The notes: generated from the sequence alone by a model not told the origin. DNA of 54,170 nt from a beta proteobacterium AAP51 (GCA_001295905.1 LJHT01000111.1:1-54170), one strand, 5' to 3'; counted from the first letter of the stretch, positions 9,074-17,159 are shown. Program-made: numbers and translations.

Positions 9074-10201
9074 TTAGAAGTTGGCTTGCACGGTGAGCTG
9101 CAGCACGTTGGCGCTGTAGGAGTAAGGGTTGCCGGTGCGCAGGTCGGTGAAGTCTGCGAAGCGGAAGCTCTTGCGTTCCAGGGCGCCGATGAGCTTCACG
9201 TCGTAACCCAGGGGCAGGCCGGGCCAGGTGTAGCTGACGCGCGCGCCGAGGCCCGTGCTCTTGAAGGTGCTGAGCTGGCGGTTGCGCGAGACGAACACCG
9301 TCTCGGTCTGGGCGTTGTCGCTGTAGAACAGCGCCTTGCTCTGGGTGTGGAAGCGCAGCGAGGCATCGACCAGCCAGCCTTCGCCCACGTGCTGGGCCCA
9401 GCCGAACTCGGTGGTGGTGGCCTTGATGTCCCAGTTGTCCCAGAAGCGGCGCACCTCGGCACGCACCGAGCTGCCCTTCACCCACTGCCCGGTGTCGTAC
9501 AGGCTGCGCAGCTTCACGGCGCGGCTGCTGCGCGTGCGCGGGTTGCGCTCGGGCACCGCGGCGCCGAACACGCGCGCCGCGCGGTAGGGGCTGCCGAGGA
9601 AGCCGCTGTCGGCCACCGCTTCGGCGTTCACGCTGACCAGCCAGCGCGGCGTGAGGATCTGCGTCAGCCCCACGCGGTGCTGCCAGTGGCTGGCCTGGTC
9701 GATCCAGCCCTGGTCGCCCTTGCGGCCCACGAGGTCGCGCGAGCGCGTGGTGCCCAGGCTCACCACCGTCATGCCGCCGAAGACCTCGTGCGAGACATCG
9801 AAGCCCACGGCCTCGGCGATGTAGTCGGGTTCGGTGCTGCGCGAGGCGCTGAGCGAGATCGTCGAATCACGCACCACGGTGTCGGCGCTGAAATCCCAGG
9901 CCGTGCGCTTCTCGTAGAAAGGGCTGGCGGTGGTGACGACGTCGATGCTGGCATTGCTGACCGCATCCACGTAGTACTGCGCCGAGAGCGAGACGCGGTC
10001 GGCGATGCTCTTGCGCACCAGCAGCGCCGGGCCGGTGGCCTTCACGCCGCCGCCTTCGTACACGTGGTACATCGCCTCGGCCTTGTCGGCCGGCAAGGTG
10101 GCGGCCTGGGCCGCACCCGTGGCGACTGCGCCGCCCAGCAGGGCCTGCAGCAGCCCGCGCGCGGCCTGCATGAAGCGGCGCAGCGCCTCAGTTACAGCCA
10201 C
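9074..10201 (-). CDS. DUF3570 family outer-membrane beta-barrel protein
   Basis: A 375-aa protein. The GTG at 10201 was chosen because GGAGG lies five nt upstream; it overlaps the end of the DUF4266 gene by 14 nt. After the export signal (ending near AAQAATLPADKAEAM) comes the DUF3570-type pattern: many amphipathic strands (VSLSAQYYVDAVSNASIDVVTT, HRVGLTQILTPRWLVSVNAEA) and a C-terminal aromatic (LQLTVQANF), the usual outer-membrane barrel signal. DUF3570 genes are commonly found with DUF4266, a TlpA-type thioredoxin and ApbE, exactly as here. The function of the family is unknown to me. It is likely the outer-membrane component of a small redox module inside the larger operon. Confidence 0.88.
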   Translation of the reverse strand: MAVTEALRRFMQAARGLLQALLGGAVATGAAQAATLPADKAEAMYHVYEGGGVKATGPALLVRKSIADRVSLSAQYYVDAVSNASIDVVTTASPFYEKRTAWDFSADTVVRDSTISLSASRSTEPDYIAEAVGFDVSHEVFGGMTVVSLGTTRSRDLVGRKGDQGWIDQASHWQHRVGLTQILTPRWLVSVNAEAVADSGFLGSPYRAARVFGAAVPERNPRTRSSRAVKLRSLYDTGQWVKGSSVRAEVRRFWDNWDIKATTTEFGWAQHVGEGWLVDASLRFHTQSKALFYSDNAQTETVFVSRNRQLSTFKSTGLGARVSYTWPGLPLGYDVKLIGALERKSFRFADFTDLRTGNPYSYSANVLQLTVQANF

Positions 10202-10427
10202 AGCCGCCTCCTTGAACGCCAGTGGCGCCGCGCGCGCCTTCGCGCACGGAATGGATGTGTTCGCGGTGCTTGTCGGCCAGCGAGTTGCGCGACCACTGCA
10301 TCACCGGGTCGGCCAGCTTCTCGCGTTCATACGGTTTCACCCAGGGCTCGGGCGCAGCACAGCCTTGCAGCACGGCGGCAGCCAGCAGGGCCAAGCCCAG
10401 GCGCAGGGAGCGGGGCAGGGTCTTCAT
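10188..10427 (-). CDS. DUF4266 family small lipoprotein
   Basis: A 79-aa lipoprotein with signal peptide and lipobox (LAAAVLQGC, Cys 23). A short conserved body follows (WVKPYEREKLADPVMQWS, then HREHIHSVREGARGATG) and a striking Cys-rich end, GGGCGCN-stop. This matches DUF4266 in size, sequence pattern and neighbours (TlpA upstream, DUF3570 downstream). The two C-terminal cysteines could bind metal or be substrates of the adjacent thioredoxin-like protein, which is a guess. It overlaps the TlpA gene by 4 nt and the DUF3570 gene by 14 nt, so the three are almost certainly co-translated. Confidence 0.87.
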   Translation of the reverse strand: MKTLPRSLRLGLALLAAAVLQGCAAPEPWVKPYEREKLADPVMQWSRNSLADKHREHIHSVREGARGATGVQGGGCGCN

Positions 10428-10909
10428 TCCTTCACCAGCTGACGGATCTGCTGTTCGTAGGCCACTTCCATGCCCTCGCGGTAGCCGCGGTGCAGGAAGC
10501 GCACCTTGCCGTCCCGGTCGATCAGCACCGTGGCCGGCATGCTGCCCAGGTCGTAGCGCTTGCTGACGGTCTTGTCGGTGTCCAGCAGCACCGGGAAGCG
10601 CAGGCCCATCTGCGTGGCGGTGCGGATGGCGGTGCGCGGGTCGTCGTCGATGTTCACGGCCAGCAGCTGGAAGCCGCTGTCGCGGTACTTGTCGTACAGG
10701 CGGTTGAGGTGCGGCATTTCCTGCTTGCAGGGGCCGCACCAGGTGGCCCAGAAGTTCACAAGCACCACCTGGCCGCGCTGCTCTTGCAGGCGCAGGTTGC
10801 GGCCGTCCGAGCCCTTCAGCGTGAAGTCAGGGGCCAGCGATTGCGGTACGACATTGGCCTGGGCCACGGTGGCCAGGCAGATCAGAACGGTGGCGGCAAG
10901 CAGGCGCAT
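10424..10909 (-). CDS. TlpA/ResA-type periplasmic thioredoxin-like protein
   Basis: A 161-aa protein with a signal peptide (residues 1-18) and a thioredoxin-fold domain of the AhpC/TSA-TlpA type. The active site is FWATWCGPCKQEM (CGPC) with the cis-proline loop in SMPATVLID. Such proteins are periplasmic thiol reductants, used for example in cytochrome c maturation to reduce apocytochrome haem-site cysteines or copper-site cysteines. The operon encodes CXXCH lipoproteins and a Cys-ended DUF4266 lipoprotein, so either could be its substrate (inference). It starts at ATG 10909, 11 nt after the barrel gene, and overlaps the DUF4266 start. Confidence 0.92.
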   Translation of the reverse strand: MRLLAATVLICLATVAQANVVPQSLAPDFTLKGSDGRNLRLQEQRGQVVLVNFWATWCGPCKQEMPHLNRLYDKYRDSGFQLLAVNIDDDPRTAIRTATQMGLRFPVLLDTDKTVSKRYDLGSMPATVLIDRDGKVRFLHRGYREGMEVAYEQQIRQLVKE

Positions 10910-10920
10910 GGCGCGGGCCC

Positions 10921-11610
10921 TCAGAAGAAGACGGTGAGGCCGGCGGAGACCTCGAGGTTGTGGGTGTTGCGGCGCTTGCCCAGCAGGTCGAGCGAGTACA
11001 CGTGGTCGCGCACGTCGGCCTGCACGGCCAGCCAGTCGGTGAACACCACGCGCAGCCCGAAGCCGGCGCTGATGGTCTGGCGCTTCTGGCCGGCGAAGTC
11101 GGTGCTGCCCACGCCGGCCACCAGGTAGCCCTGGGAGATCTTGGCGCGCGTGCGGCCGAAGAACACCTCGCCCGGCAGCACGTTGTAGCCGGCCACCACG
11201 TTGTAGTAGTTCAGGCGCTGCGTGGGGCTGGGGAAGATGCCGCCGTTGGGGAAGATCTGGCGGAAGTCTTCGTCGCTCACCTTCGTGCTGGCGTAGGTGG
11301 CTTCGACGAACACGTCTTCGGTGATGTGGTAGCCCAGGCGCAGCCCGCTCACGGCGCTGGTGCCGAAGTTCTGCGTCGCGTAGGTGCCGGCGAACAGGCC
11401 CACCGAGATGTCGCGCGAGGCAAAGCGAGGCAGCTTCACGTCGCGGCGCTCGACCTGCGGCACGATGACCTGGCCGGTCGGGCCCGCCGCCCCCGTGCCG
11501 CCTGCGGGCGGCGTGGTTTGCGCCGCCGCGCCGCCGGCAGCCAGCAGCAGGGCGGCAGTCCAGCTCATCAGCGCGGGTGCGGTGCCGGGCAGGGTGTTCG
11601 AATGGGGCAT
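10921..11610 (-). CDS. outer-membrane beta-barrel domain protein (OMP_myx_plus type)
   Basis: A 229-aa exported barrel protein. A signal peptide (residues about 15-31, ending AAAQ) is followed by a 30-residue Gly/Pro linker and then a barrel with regular strands (ISVGLFAGTYATQNF, LRLGYHITEDVFVEATYAS, RISQ-type turns) and a C-terminal Phe (SAGLTVFF). It resembles the outer-membrane barrel family first seen in Myxococcus and its relatives, with a motif around KLPRFASRDISVGLFAGTY. The gene directly downstream of the other barrel is a likely paralogue. GltA/GltB/GltH-type barrels occupy this role in Glt machines. The role assignment is by analogy. Confidence 0.8.
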   Translation of the reverse strand: MPHSNTLPGTAPALMSWTAALLLAAGGAAAQTTPPAGGTGAAGPTGQVIVPQVERRDVKLPRFASRDISVGLFAGTYATQNFGTSAVSGLRLGYHITEDVFVEATYASTKVSDEDFRQIFPNGGIFPSPTQRLNYYNVVAGYNVLPGEVFFGRTRAKISQGYLVAGVGSTDFAGQKRQTISAGFGLRVVFTDWLAVQADVRDHVYSLDLLGKRRNTHNLEVSAGLTVFF

Positions 11611-11621
11611 GGTGCAGAGGG

Positions 11622-12422
11622 TCAGAAGTAGAAGCCGAGGCCCGCCGTGATGCTGCGGTACTCGGTGCTGCGCTGGTCGGAGACAAAGGCGGTGTAAAGC
11701 GTCCAATCCAGCCGCGCGATGAAGCGCTCGCCGAGGTGCCAGCGCAGGCCCAGCGTGGCTTGCGCCAGGTTGGCGTTCACGGGCCGCGCGTCCACCAGGC
11801 TGGTGTTCGGGATGTTGTTGAACTTGCCCAGGCCGACCGAGAAATACGGCGACCAGCGGCGGTCGCTGTAGGGCTCGGACACCAGGCTCACGTGCCAGAA
11901 ATCGGTGCCCGAGAACAGGCCCTGCACCTGCCCCACCACGAGCTCGGCGCCCACGGTGTCGGCCAGGCGTGCGTGCAGGCCCAGGCGCAGCATGGGTTCG
12001 CTGCGGAACTGGCCCCAGCCGCCGCTGAATTCCACGCGGCGGCGCAGGTAGTCGTCGAGCAGCAGGTCGCGGAAGGTCTTGCTGCCGCCGGCCGCCGTGA
12101 GCGTGCTTTCCAGCGCGCGGCGCGGCACCCAGCCCACCTGCCCGCCTTCGGCGCGCACGCGGTACCAGTCGGTGCGGCGCAGTTCCACCACCACCCACTG
12201 CGATTTCTCGACGACGTAGAACACCGGGTAGCCGCGGCTGGGCCCGGTGTGCATCTCCAGGAAAGGCTCGGCCACCTGCAGGCGTTCGGCGGTGTCCTTG
12301 GGGGCATCCTTAGGGGCCGTGGTCTGCGCCGAGGCCTGCAGGCCCATCGCGGCCAGCCAGAGTGCACATGCGCCAGCGCGCAGCGCGGGAAACAGGTGAA
12401 GGTTCAAGCGGCGCCCATTCAT
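11622..12422 (-). CDS. SH3-domain plus outer-membrane beta-barrel protein
   Basis: A 266-aa exported protein. A signal peptide (residues about 8-33) precedes an SH3-like domain (about 45-105; LEMHTGPSRGYPVFYVVEKSQ, then WYRVRAEGGQVGWVPRRALE), a fold often used to bind peptidoglycan or short peptides. A barrel domain follows (RRVEFSGGWGQFRSEPMLRLGL) ending in GLGFYF. SH3 plus barrel suggests a protein that sits in the outer membrane and touches the cell wall. It overlaps the upstream lipoprotein gene by 4 nt and lies 11 nt before the smaller barrel gene. Both barrels end in Phe with no stop-proximal extension. Confidence 0.83.
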   Translation of the reverse strand: MNGRRLNLHLFPALRAGACALWLAAMGLQASAQTTAPKDAPKDTAERLQVAEPFLEMHTGPSRGYPVFYVVEKSQWVVVELRRTDWYRVRAEGGQVGWVPRRALESTLTAAGGSKTFRDLLLDDYLRRRVEFSGGWGQFRSEPMLRLGLHARLADTVGAELVVGQVQGLFSGTDFWHVSLVSEPYSDRRWSPYFSVGLGKFNNIPNTSLVDARPVNANLAQATLGLRWHLGERFIARLDWTLYTAFVSDQRSTEYRSITAGLGFYF

Positions 12423-13021
12423 TCCGTGTTGCAGGCGCCCGTGGCCGGGTCGGGGGGCGTGAACATCGAGTTCGCTGCGGCGCTGAATTCATCCTGCCCC
12501 TGCGGCATGGGGCGGCTGATCCAGTAGCGGATGAGGCGCGCCTCGGGGCTGTTCGGGTTCTCGAAGATGATGCCGCCGCCGTGCAGCACGCCGCGCACCA
12601 GCGGCTTGTTCAGCATGCGGCTCGAATCCGGCGAGCCGACCACGCTTTCGCCGAGCGACGAGTAGTAGTTCTTGTACATGTCGGTGGCGCGTATGGCGTC
12701 TGCCGTCAGGGTGTTGGGGTTCACGTCGACCGCCTGGCCCACCAGACGCAGCGCCCCGCCGGTGCCGGTGCTGTTGTCGTGGCAGCCTGCCGAGGCGCAG
12801 GTGTTGATCGACGTGGTGCCGTTCAGTATGACGGGTAGCGGCCGGTTCAACACCGGGTTCACGCAGCGCTGGAAGTAGGCAAACGACAACTTCTGCCCAG
12901 TGGCGCCGGGTGGGTTGGCCAGGTTGGGCGGGTTGTCCAGCACGCCGCCACCACCGCAGGCGGCCAGCAGCAGGGCCAGGCCTGCGGTGAAGGGCAGTAA
13001 GCGGCTGATGGGGCGACTCAT
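12419..13021 (-). CDS. lipoprotein with a CX4CH haem-like motif
   Basis: A 200-aa lipoprotein: signal peptide and lipobox (ALLLAACGGGG, Cys 22) followed by a mature domain with SFAYFQRCVNPVLNRPL and the motif CASAGCHDN near residue 80. That is CX4CH, a less common but documented spacing for covalently bound haem c. The CVNP...CASAGCH pattern resembles the first haem site of cytochrome c-like domains in large multihaem lipoproteins. Its start overlaps the HzsA-like gene stop (ATGA). It probably docks with the HzsA-like protein as an electron-transfer partner. No second haem motif was seen, and no family name is claimed. Confidence 0.8.
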   Translation of the reverse strand: MSRPISRLLPFTAGLALLLAACGGGGVLDNPPNLANPPGATGQKLSFAYFQRCVNPVLNRPLPVILNGTTSINTCASAGCHDNSTGTGGALRLVGQAVDVNPNTLTADAIRATDMYKNYYSSLGESVVGSPDSSRMLNKPLVRGVLHGGGIIFENPNSPEARLIRYWISRPMPQGQDEFSAAANSMFTPPDPATGACNTE

Positions 13022-16000
13022 GGCGTGGGGCAGCCTCGGGTGATCCAGTTGGCAATCTGCGTGTAGCCGGGGCTGCCCACGGGCAGCAGCGCGGTGGTTT
13101 GGCCCAGTTCACCGGCCGGGTGGGGCACGGTGGAGGGGCGCGCCAGCAGCGGGTTGTTGGCTACGTTGCAGGTGTCGTTCACCATCGTCAGCGTGACGTT
13201 GAAGTCGCCTTCCTCGCTGCCTGTGAGCACGAAGCGGTTGCGCGGGTTGCCCTGGCCTGCCTGGTGGCAGCTGGCGCAGCTTTGCTGCAGCACCGGCTGC
13301 ACCTGCTGGGCGAAGGTGGCTTGGCTCAGCTGCGTGACGGTGCGCACACCGTTGCCGGCGTCGAAGGGGTCGTTGTAGTACTGGCCGCCCAGGTCCATCC
13401 ACTCGGCCAGCAGGCGCTTCTCGGCCTTGTTCAGCAGCGTGCCGTGGTCGGGAATGGTCGTGACCACCGCGGTGGCCCCGGTGCCCGTGGTCACGGTGGC
13501 CGGCGGGTTGGGGTGGGCGGTGCGCGCGGCGGCGCCGGCCAGCAGCGTCTGGCCCCACATGATTTCGGTCAGGCGGCTCTTGCGCGCCTGGCCGGCAGAG
13601 TTGGCGGCGCCGGAGCTGGTTTCCACCAGCGGCGCACCGCGCACCACCTCGGGCACGCCTTCGCGCACACGCACCACGGGGCGGCCGTCGGCGCCGATGA
13701 CGGGGTCGCCCAGCAGCAGTTCTTCATAGGAAGTCATGCGGCCGGTGCCCGCGATGCTGGCGCGCAGGTCGAGCTTGGTGGGGTCGGCATGGCAGGCCAC
13801 GCAGGTGTGGGCGCCGGCCGGGCCGCGGGCACGCGTCCACAGCGGCTGGATGTGCTCGGGGTAGTTGATCACGCCGTTCACCGGGGCCGGCGTGGCCAGG
13901 TCGTCGGCGGCGTCGGGGTTGCCGGTGTAGCGCATGCTCAGCGAGGGCAGCGCGGTGACGCCGGCGCGCGTGGTGTCGGCCCACACGTCGGTGAACACGG
14001 CATCGGCCTGCAGCGTGAGCGCGGCCGGGTTCAGGCGGGTGCGCAGGCTGGCCAGCGTTTCGCCGCTCTGGTGCTGGGCGGCGAGCGCGCGCGCCAGGCT
14101 CTCGGGCATGTTGTTCACCACCGCGCCGGCGTTGAGCGCAGCGCCGCGGCGCGGGCTGTGGCAGCCGTCGCAGGTGCGGCGTTCGCCGGGGCGCACCTGA
14201 ATCCAGTTGGTGTGCGTCTGGATGGCGCGGCCTTCGGCATCGACGATGCTCAGCGCCAGCGGTATGTCGGCCGGCACCTGCAGCTTGAAGCTGCCGTCGG
14301 GTTCCACCGGGGCGTAGCCCAGGATCTGCTGCTGCTCGAAATCGGTCTCGCCAATGGCCAGGCGCAGGCCCATCGAACCCGAAGGCGGCGCCACGCCACG
14401 GATGGCGCGCACCCAGCGCGCCGGGGCGCAGCGGTAGGCGGCGTCGGCGGGGTTCTTCATGCGCGCCAGGTCGGCCACCTGGGCCCGCGTGTCCAGCGGG
14501 TCGGCCGGCCGCGTCTGCGGAATGCTGACGCTGCAGCCGGCCGGGCGGTCGGCGGCGGTGAGCATCTGCTCGGCCATGCGGTTCAGGCCGTCGGTGTCGT
14601 AGATGCTGCGCACCTCGATGAGGGCCAGGTCCTGCTGCGCCAGCACGGGGTCGACGGTGGTGGGTTCCACCACGTTGGGCTCGGGGCGCGGCTGCAGCGC
14701 TATGGGGTCGGTGTACATGGCGCCGGCCGGCGGTGCCGCCACGATCAGCCAGGTCTTGGCCCGCGGGTCGTACATCCAGATGCCGTAGGCGGCCGGCGCG
14801 TTGTCGCGCACGCTGTCGGTGGCCCGTGCGCTCATCGTGCGGTTGGTGTCGGCCAGCATGGCCTTCTCGGCGTCGGTCAGCGCGGTGCAGGACACCACGA
14901 CGCCGTTGCGCGTGACGGCGCAGGGCCGCCAGGCCACCAGCACGCGTTCGGTGCCGTCCCACAGCGGGTAGGGCGTGGTGGCGCGGCCGCCCAGGGCCAG
15001 GGCGCGGCCGTCGCTGAGCGCGCCGTCGGTGATCTCCACCTGGCCGCCGGTGGCGGTGACGGTGCTGTTGGCCGGGGTGTTGAACTCGCTGAAGTTCGCG
15101 GCGTTGATCATGTGCATCGAGCCGCCTTCCTGCGTGCCCGACAGCGGCATCAGCGAGCTCAGCACCTGGCCCTTGTTGGCGCCGCGCGGGTCCATGTCGC
15201 GCGGGTGCAGGTAGCTGTTGCCGGGGCTGTGCGCGCCGTACAGCACGAAGAGGTCGGTGCCGTCGGGCTTGGCCTTGAAGACGGCGAAGCGGTTGCGGTC
15301 GGCCACGTGCTCCCAGCGCGCGAACATGATGGTGCCGTCCGGGCGGATGACGGGGTTGCGGTCGTGGCTCTGGTTGAAGGTGATCTGCTGGATGTTGGCG
15401 CCGTTGGGGGCCATGCTGTGCAGGTTCAGCACACGCTCGCGTTCGTACTCGTCGGCGGCGAAGTAGGCGCGGCCCAGCGCCTGGTTCTGGCTGCTCTTGG
15501 CCTGGCGGTTGCTGGCGAAGATGACGCCGCGGTTGGCCGGCAGGTAGACCGGGTCGACATCGTCGTGCGCGGTGCTGTCGGTGAGACGGCGGAACACGCC
15601 TTCCTGCAGGCGGCCGGCCGGGGCCGCGCTCATGTCGTATTCCCAGATGTTCCAGCGCCCGGTGCACGCGCGTGCACTGCCGGGCGTGCCGTCGATGGTG
15701 GCGGTGTTGCTGGCGGGGCACTTCAGCGCGAAGACGACCTTCTTGCCGTCGTAGCTGACCTCGGGGTCGCTGGCATCGCCCACGCCCTGCGTGAAGCGCG
15801 CCGTGAGGTTGTGCTGAACGGCGGTGGGGCTGCTCTTCTCGCGCAGCAGCAGGTCGCCACCCGGGGCGCTGTTGGTGCCGTCGGTGGGGTTCATGCCCAG
15901 CGCGGTGGCGCGCTGCACGTACACCAGGGGCACGTCGCCGTTGACGGTGAGCGTGTCGGCGCTGTCGCTGCTGCCGCCGCCCGAACAGCCCGCCAGCAGC

Positions 16001-16053
16001 GCAGCCGCTGCGGCGGTGACCAGAACTTGACGCAGATGTTGTCTTGAACGCAT
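13018..16053 (-). CDS. HzsA-like lipoprotein with TolB/PD40 propeller and three CXXCH haem motifs
   Basis: A 1011-aa lipoprotein (lipobox LLAGCSGGG), first gene of the 15-gene run, with GAGG six nt before ATG 16053. The N-terminal half has PD40/TolB-like propeller blades (EVSYDGKKVVFAL, DPVYLPANRGVIFASNR, HDRNPVIRPDGTIMFARWEH). The C-terminal half has CDGCH near residue 628, CVACH near 751 and CASCH near 926, each with flanking helix-like sequence. This architecture is shared with HzsA-related proteins, named after the alpha subunit of anammox hydrazine synthase. The relationship is structural; there is no reason to propose hydrazine chemistry. It is likely an outer-membrane or periplasm-facing redox protein. 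Length and layout are intact. An in-frame extension toward 17034 overlaps apbE and is rejected. Confidence 0.87.
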   Translation of the reverse strand: MRSRQHLRQVLVTAAAAALLAGCSGGGSSDSADTLTVNGDVPLVYVQRATALGMNPTDGTNSAPGGDLLLREKSSPTAVQHNLTARFTQGVGDASDPEVSYDGKKVVFALKCPASNTATIDGTPGSARACTGRWNIWEYDMSAAPAGRLQEGVFRRLTDSTAHDDVDPVYLPANRGVIFASNRQAKSSQNQALGRAYFAADEYERERVLNLHSMAPNGANIQQITFNQSHDRNPVIRPDGTIMFARWEHVADRNRFAVFKAKPDGTDLFVLYGAHSPGNSYLHPRDMDPRGANKGQVLSSLMPLSGTQEGGSMHMINAANFSEFNTPANSTVTATGGQVEITDGALSDGRALALGGRATTPYPLWDGTERVLVAWRPCAVTRNGVVVSCTALTDAEKAMLADTNRTMSARATDSVRDNAPAAYGIWMYDPRAKTWLIVAAPPAGAMYTDPIALQPRPEPNVVEPTTVDPVLAQQDLALIEVRSIYDTDGLNRMAEQMLTAADRPAGCSVSIPQTRPADPLDTRAQVADLARMKNPADAAYRCAPARWVRAIRGVAPPSGSMGLRLAIGETDFEQQQILGYAPVEPDGSFKLQVPADIPLALSIVDAEGRAIQTHTNWIQVRPGERRTCDGCHSPRRGAALNAGAVVNNMPESLARALAAQHQSGETLASLRTRLNPAALTLQADAVFTDVWADTTRAGVTALPSLSMRYTGNPDAADDLATPAPVNGVINYPEHIQPLWTRARGPAGAHTCVACHADPTKLDLRASIAGTGRMTSYEELLLGDPVIGADGRPVVRVREGVPEVVRGAPLVETSSGAANSAGQARKSRLTEIMWGQTLLAGAAARTAHPNPPATVTTGTGATAVVTTIPDHGTLLNKAEKRLLAEWMDLGGQYYNDPFDAGNGVRTVTQLSQATFAQQVQPVLQQSCASCHQAGQGNPRNRFVLTGSEEGDFNVTLTMVNDTCNVANNPLLARPSTVPHPAGELGQTTALLPVGSPGYTQIANWITRGCPTP

Positions 16054-16074
16054 GAGGTCCTCCCCTCTGTCGTG

Positions 16075-16105
16075 AAAAGCCGCCGGCCTTGGGCAGGCCG
16101 GCGGC
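16075..16105 (-). terminator. intrinsic terminator after apbE
   Basis: On the minus strand, an 11-bp perfect stem (GCCGCCGGCCT/AGGCCGGCGGC, arms at 16095-16105 and 16079-16089) with a 5-nt loop is followed at once by TTTT (16078-16075). It lies between the apbE stop and the HzsA-like start, so the 15-gene run probably has its own promoter or depends on read-through. Confidence 0.75.
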
Positions 16106-16112
16106 ACAAAGC

Positions 16113-17159
16113 TCAGGTGTGGGTGCCTTCGGCCACGGGCGTGCCGGCCTCGGCGCCCTGCAGCAGGCCCGAAGAGGCATGCAGCACGCCTTGCGCGTCC
16201 ACCACCACGGCGTCCACGCCCGGCTGGGTTTCCACCAGCGCCAGGCCCGCCTGCACGCCGCGCACGAAGACGGCCTTCGACAGCGCCTCGCAGGTCAGGC
16301 CGTCGGCGGCGATGATGGTCACGCTGTGCACGTGCTGCGGGCTGCGGCCCGTGGCAGGGTCCAGCAGGTGGTGCACACGCTCGGCACCGTCGTCGAAATA
16401 GCGCTCGTAGTCGCCCGAGGTCGAGACCGAGCAGTCTTCCAGCGGCAGCACCGCCACCACCTCGCCGGCGCGGCGCGGGTCGCGGATGGCCACCGTCCAC
16501 GGCCGGTACTCGACCGTCCCTTCGCGGGTGGTGAGTCGCCGGTTGCCGATGACGCGGCTGTCGCCGCCGGCGCTGATGTAGGCCCGCGTGATGCCGCGCT
16601 GGCGCAGCAGCAGCGCGGCGCGGTCGATGGCGTGCCCCTTGGCGAAGCCGCCCAGGTCGATGCGCATGCCTTCGCGCGCGAAGCGCAGCGTGCGTGCCGG
16701 GGCGTCGAGCAGCAGTCCCTGCCAGCCCACCAGGGCGCGGGCGGCCCGCAGTTCGTCCTCGCTGGGGCGCTGGCGCTGGCGGTAGTCGTAGAGCTGGCCC
16801 ACGGCGGCGTAGCTGATGTCGAAGGCGCCGGCCGTCAGGCGCGAGAAGTGCAGCGACTTCTCCACCAGCCGGAACATCTCTTCCGACAGCGGCACCGGCT
16901 GGCGCGCGGCCTCGCGGTTGATGCGGCTCAGCTCGCTGGTGGGCTTGTGCGGGCTCATCGCGCGGTCGATGCGGTGCATCTCGTCCATCACGGCGGCTGC
17001 GGCGGCTTCGCCCTGGCGCCGGTCGTCGGCCCAAAGCTCCACGCGGATGGCCGTGCCCATGATGGCTTCTTCACGCACCACCCAGCCGGCCACCGGTGCG
17101 GTGGTGCGGCGGGCGAAGTCGAAGCGCAGTTGCGCAGGTTGGGTGGTGGCCAAAAGCAT
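16113..17159 (-). CDS. apbE: ApbE family FAD:protein FMN transferase
   Basis: A 348-aa ApbE-domain protein with the family motifs: GTAIRVELW (residues about 36-44), AFDISYAAVGQLYDY, RIDLGGFAKGHAID (FAD/Mg site), AYISAGGDSRVIG, and the late HHLLDPATGRSPQHVHSVTIIAADG. ApbE links FMN from FAD to Thr/Ser of extracytoplasmic target proteins. Normal ApbE is exported as a lipoprotein. Here no signal peptide or lipobox precedes the domain at the only supported ATG (17159), so export is unexplained. The gene stands next to the DUF3570/DUF4266/TlpA set, a known association, but a terminator separates it from the 15-gene run. No clear target motif of the NqrC type (SGAT-like) was seen in the operon proteins. 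Confidence 0.92.
   Translation of the reverse strand: MLLATTQPAQLRFDFARRTTAPVAGWVVREEAIMGTAIRVELWADDRRQGEAAAAAVMDEMHRIDRAMSPHKPTSELSRINREAARQPVPLSEEMFRLVEKSLHFSRLTAGAFDISYAAVGQLYDYRQRQRPSEDELRAARALVGWQGLLLDAPARTLRFAREGMRIDLGGFAKGHAIDRAALLLRQRGITRAYISAGGDSRVIGNRRLTTREGTVEYRPWTVAIRDPRRAGEVVAVLPLEDCSVSTSGDYERYFDDGAERVHHLLDPATGRSPQHVHSVTIIAADGLTCEALSKAVFVRGVQAGLALVETQPGVDAVVVDAQGVLHASSGLLQGAEAGTPVAEGTHT

Noticed and set aside
13099..16047. 982-codon plus-strand frame
   Set aside because: Shadow of the HzsA-like gene; low-complexity Val/Gly/Ala/His composition with no domain.
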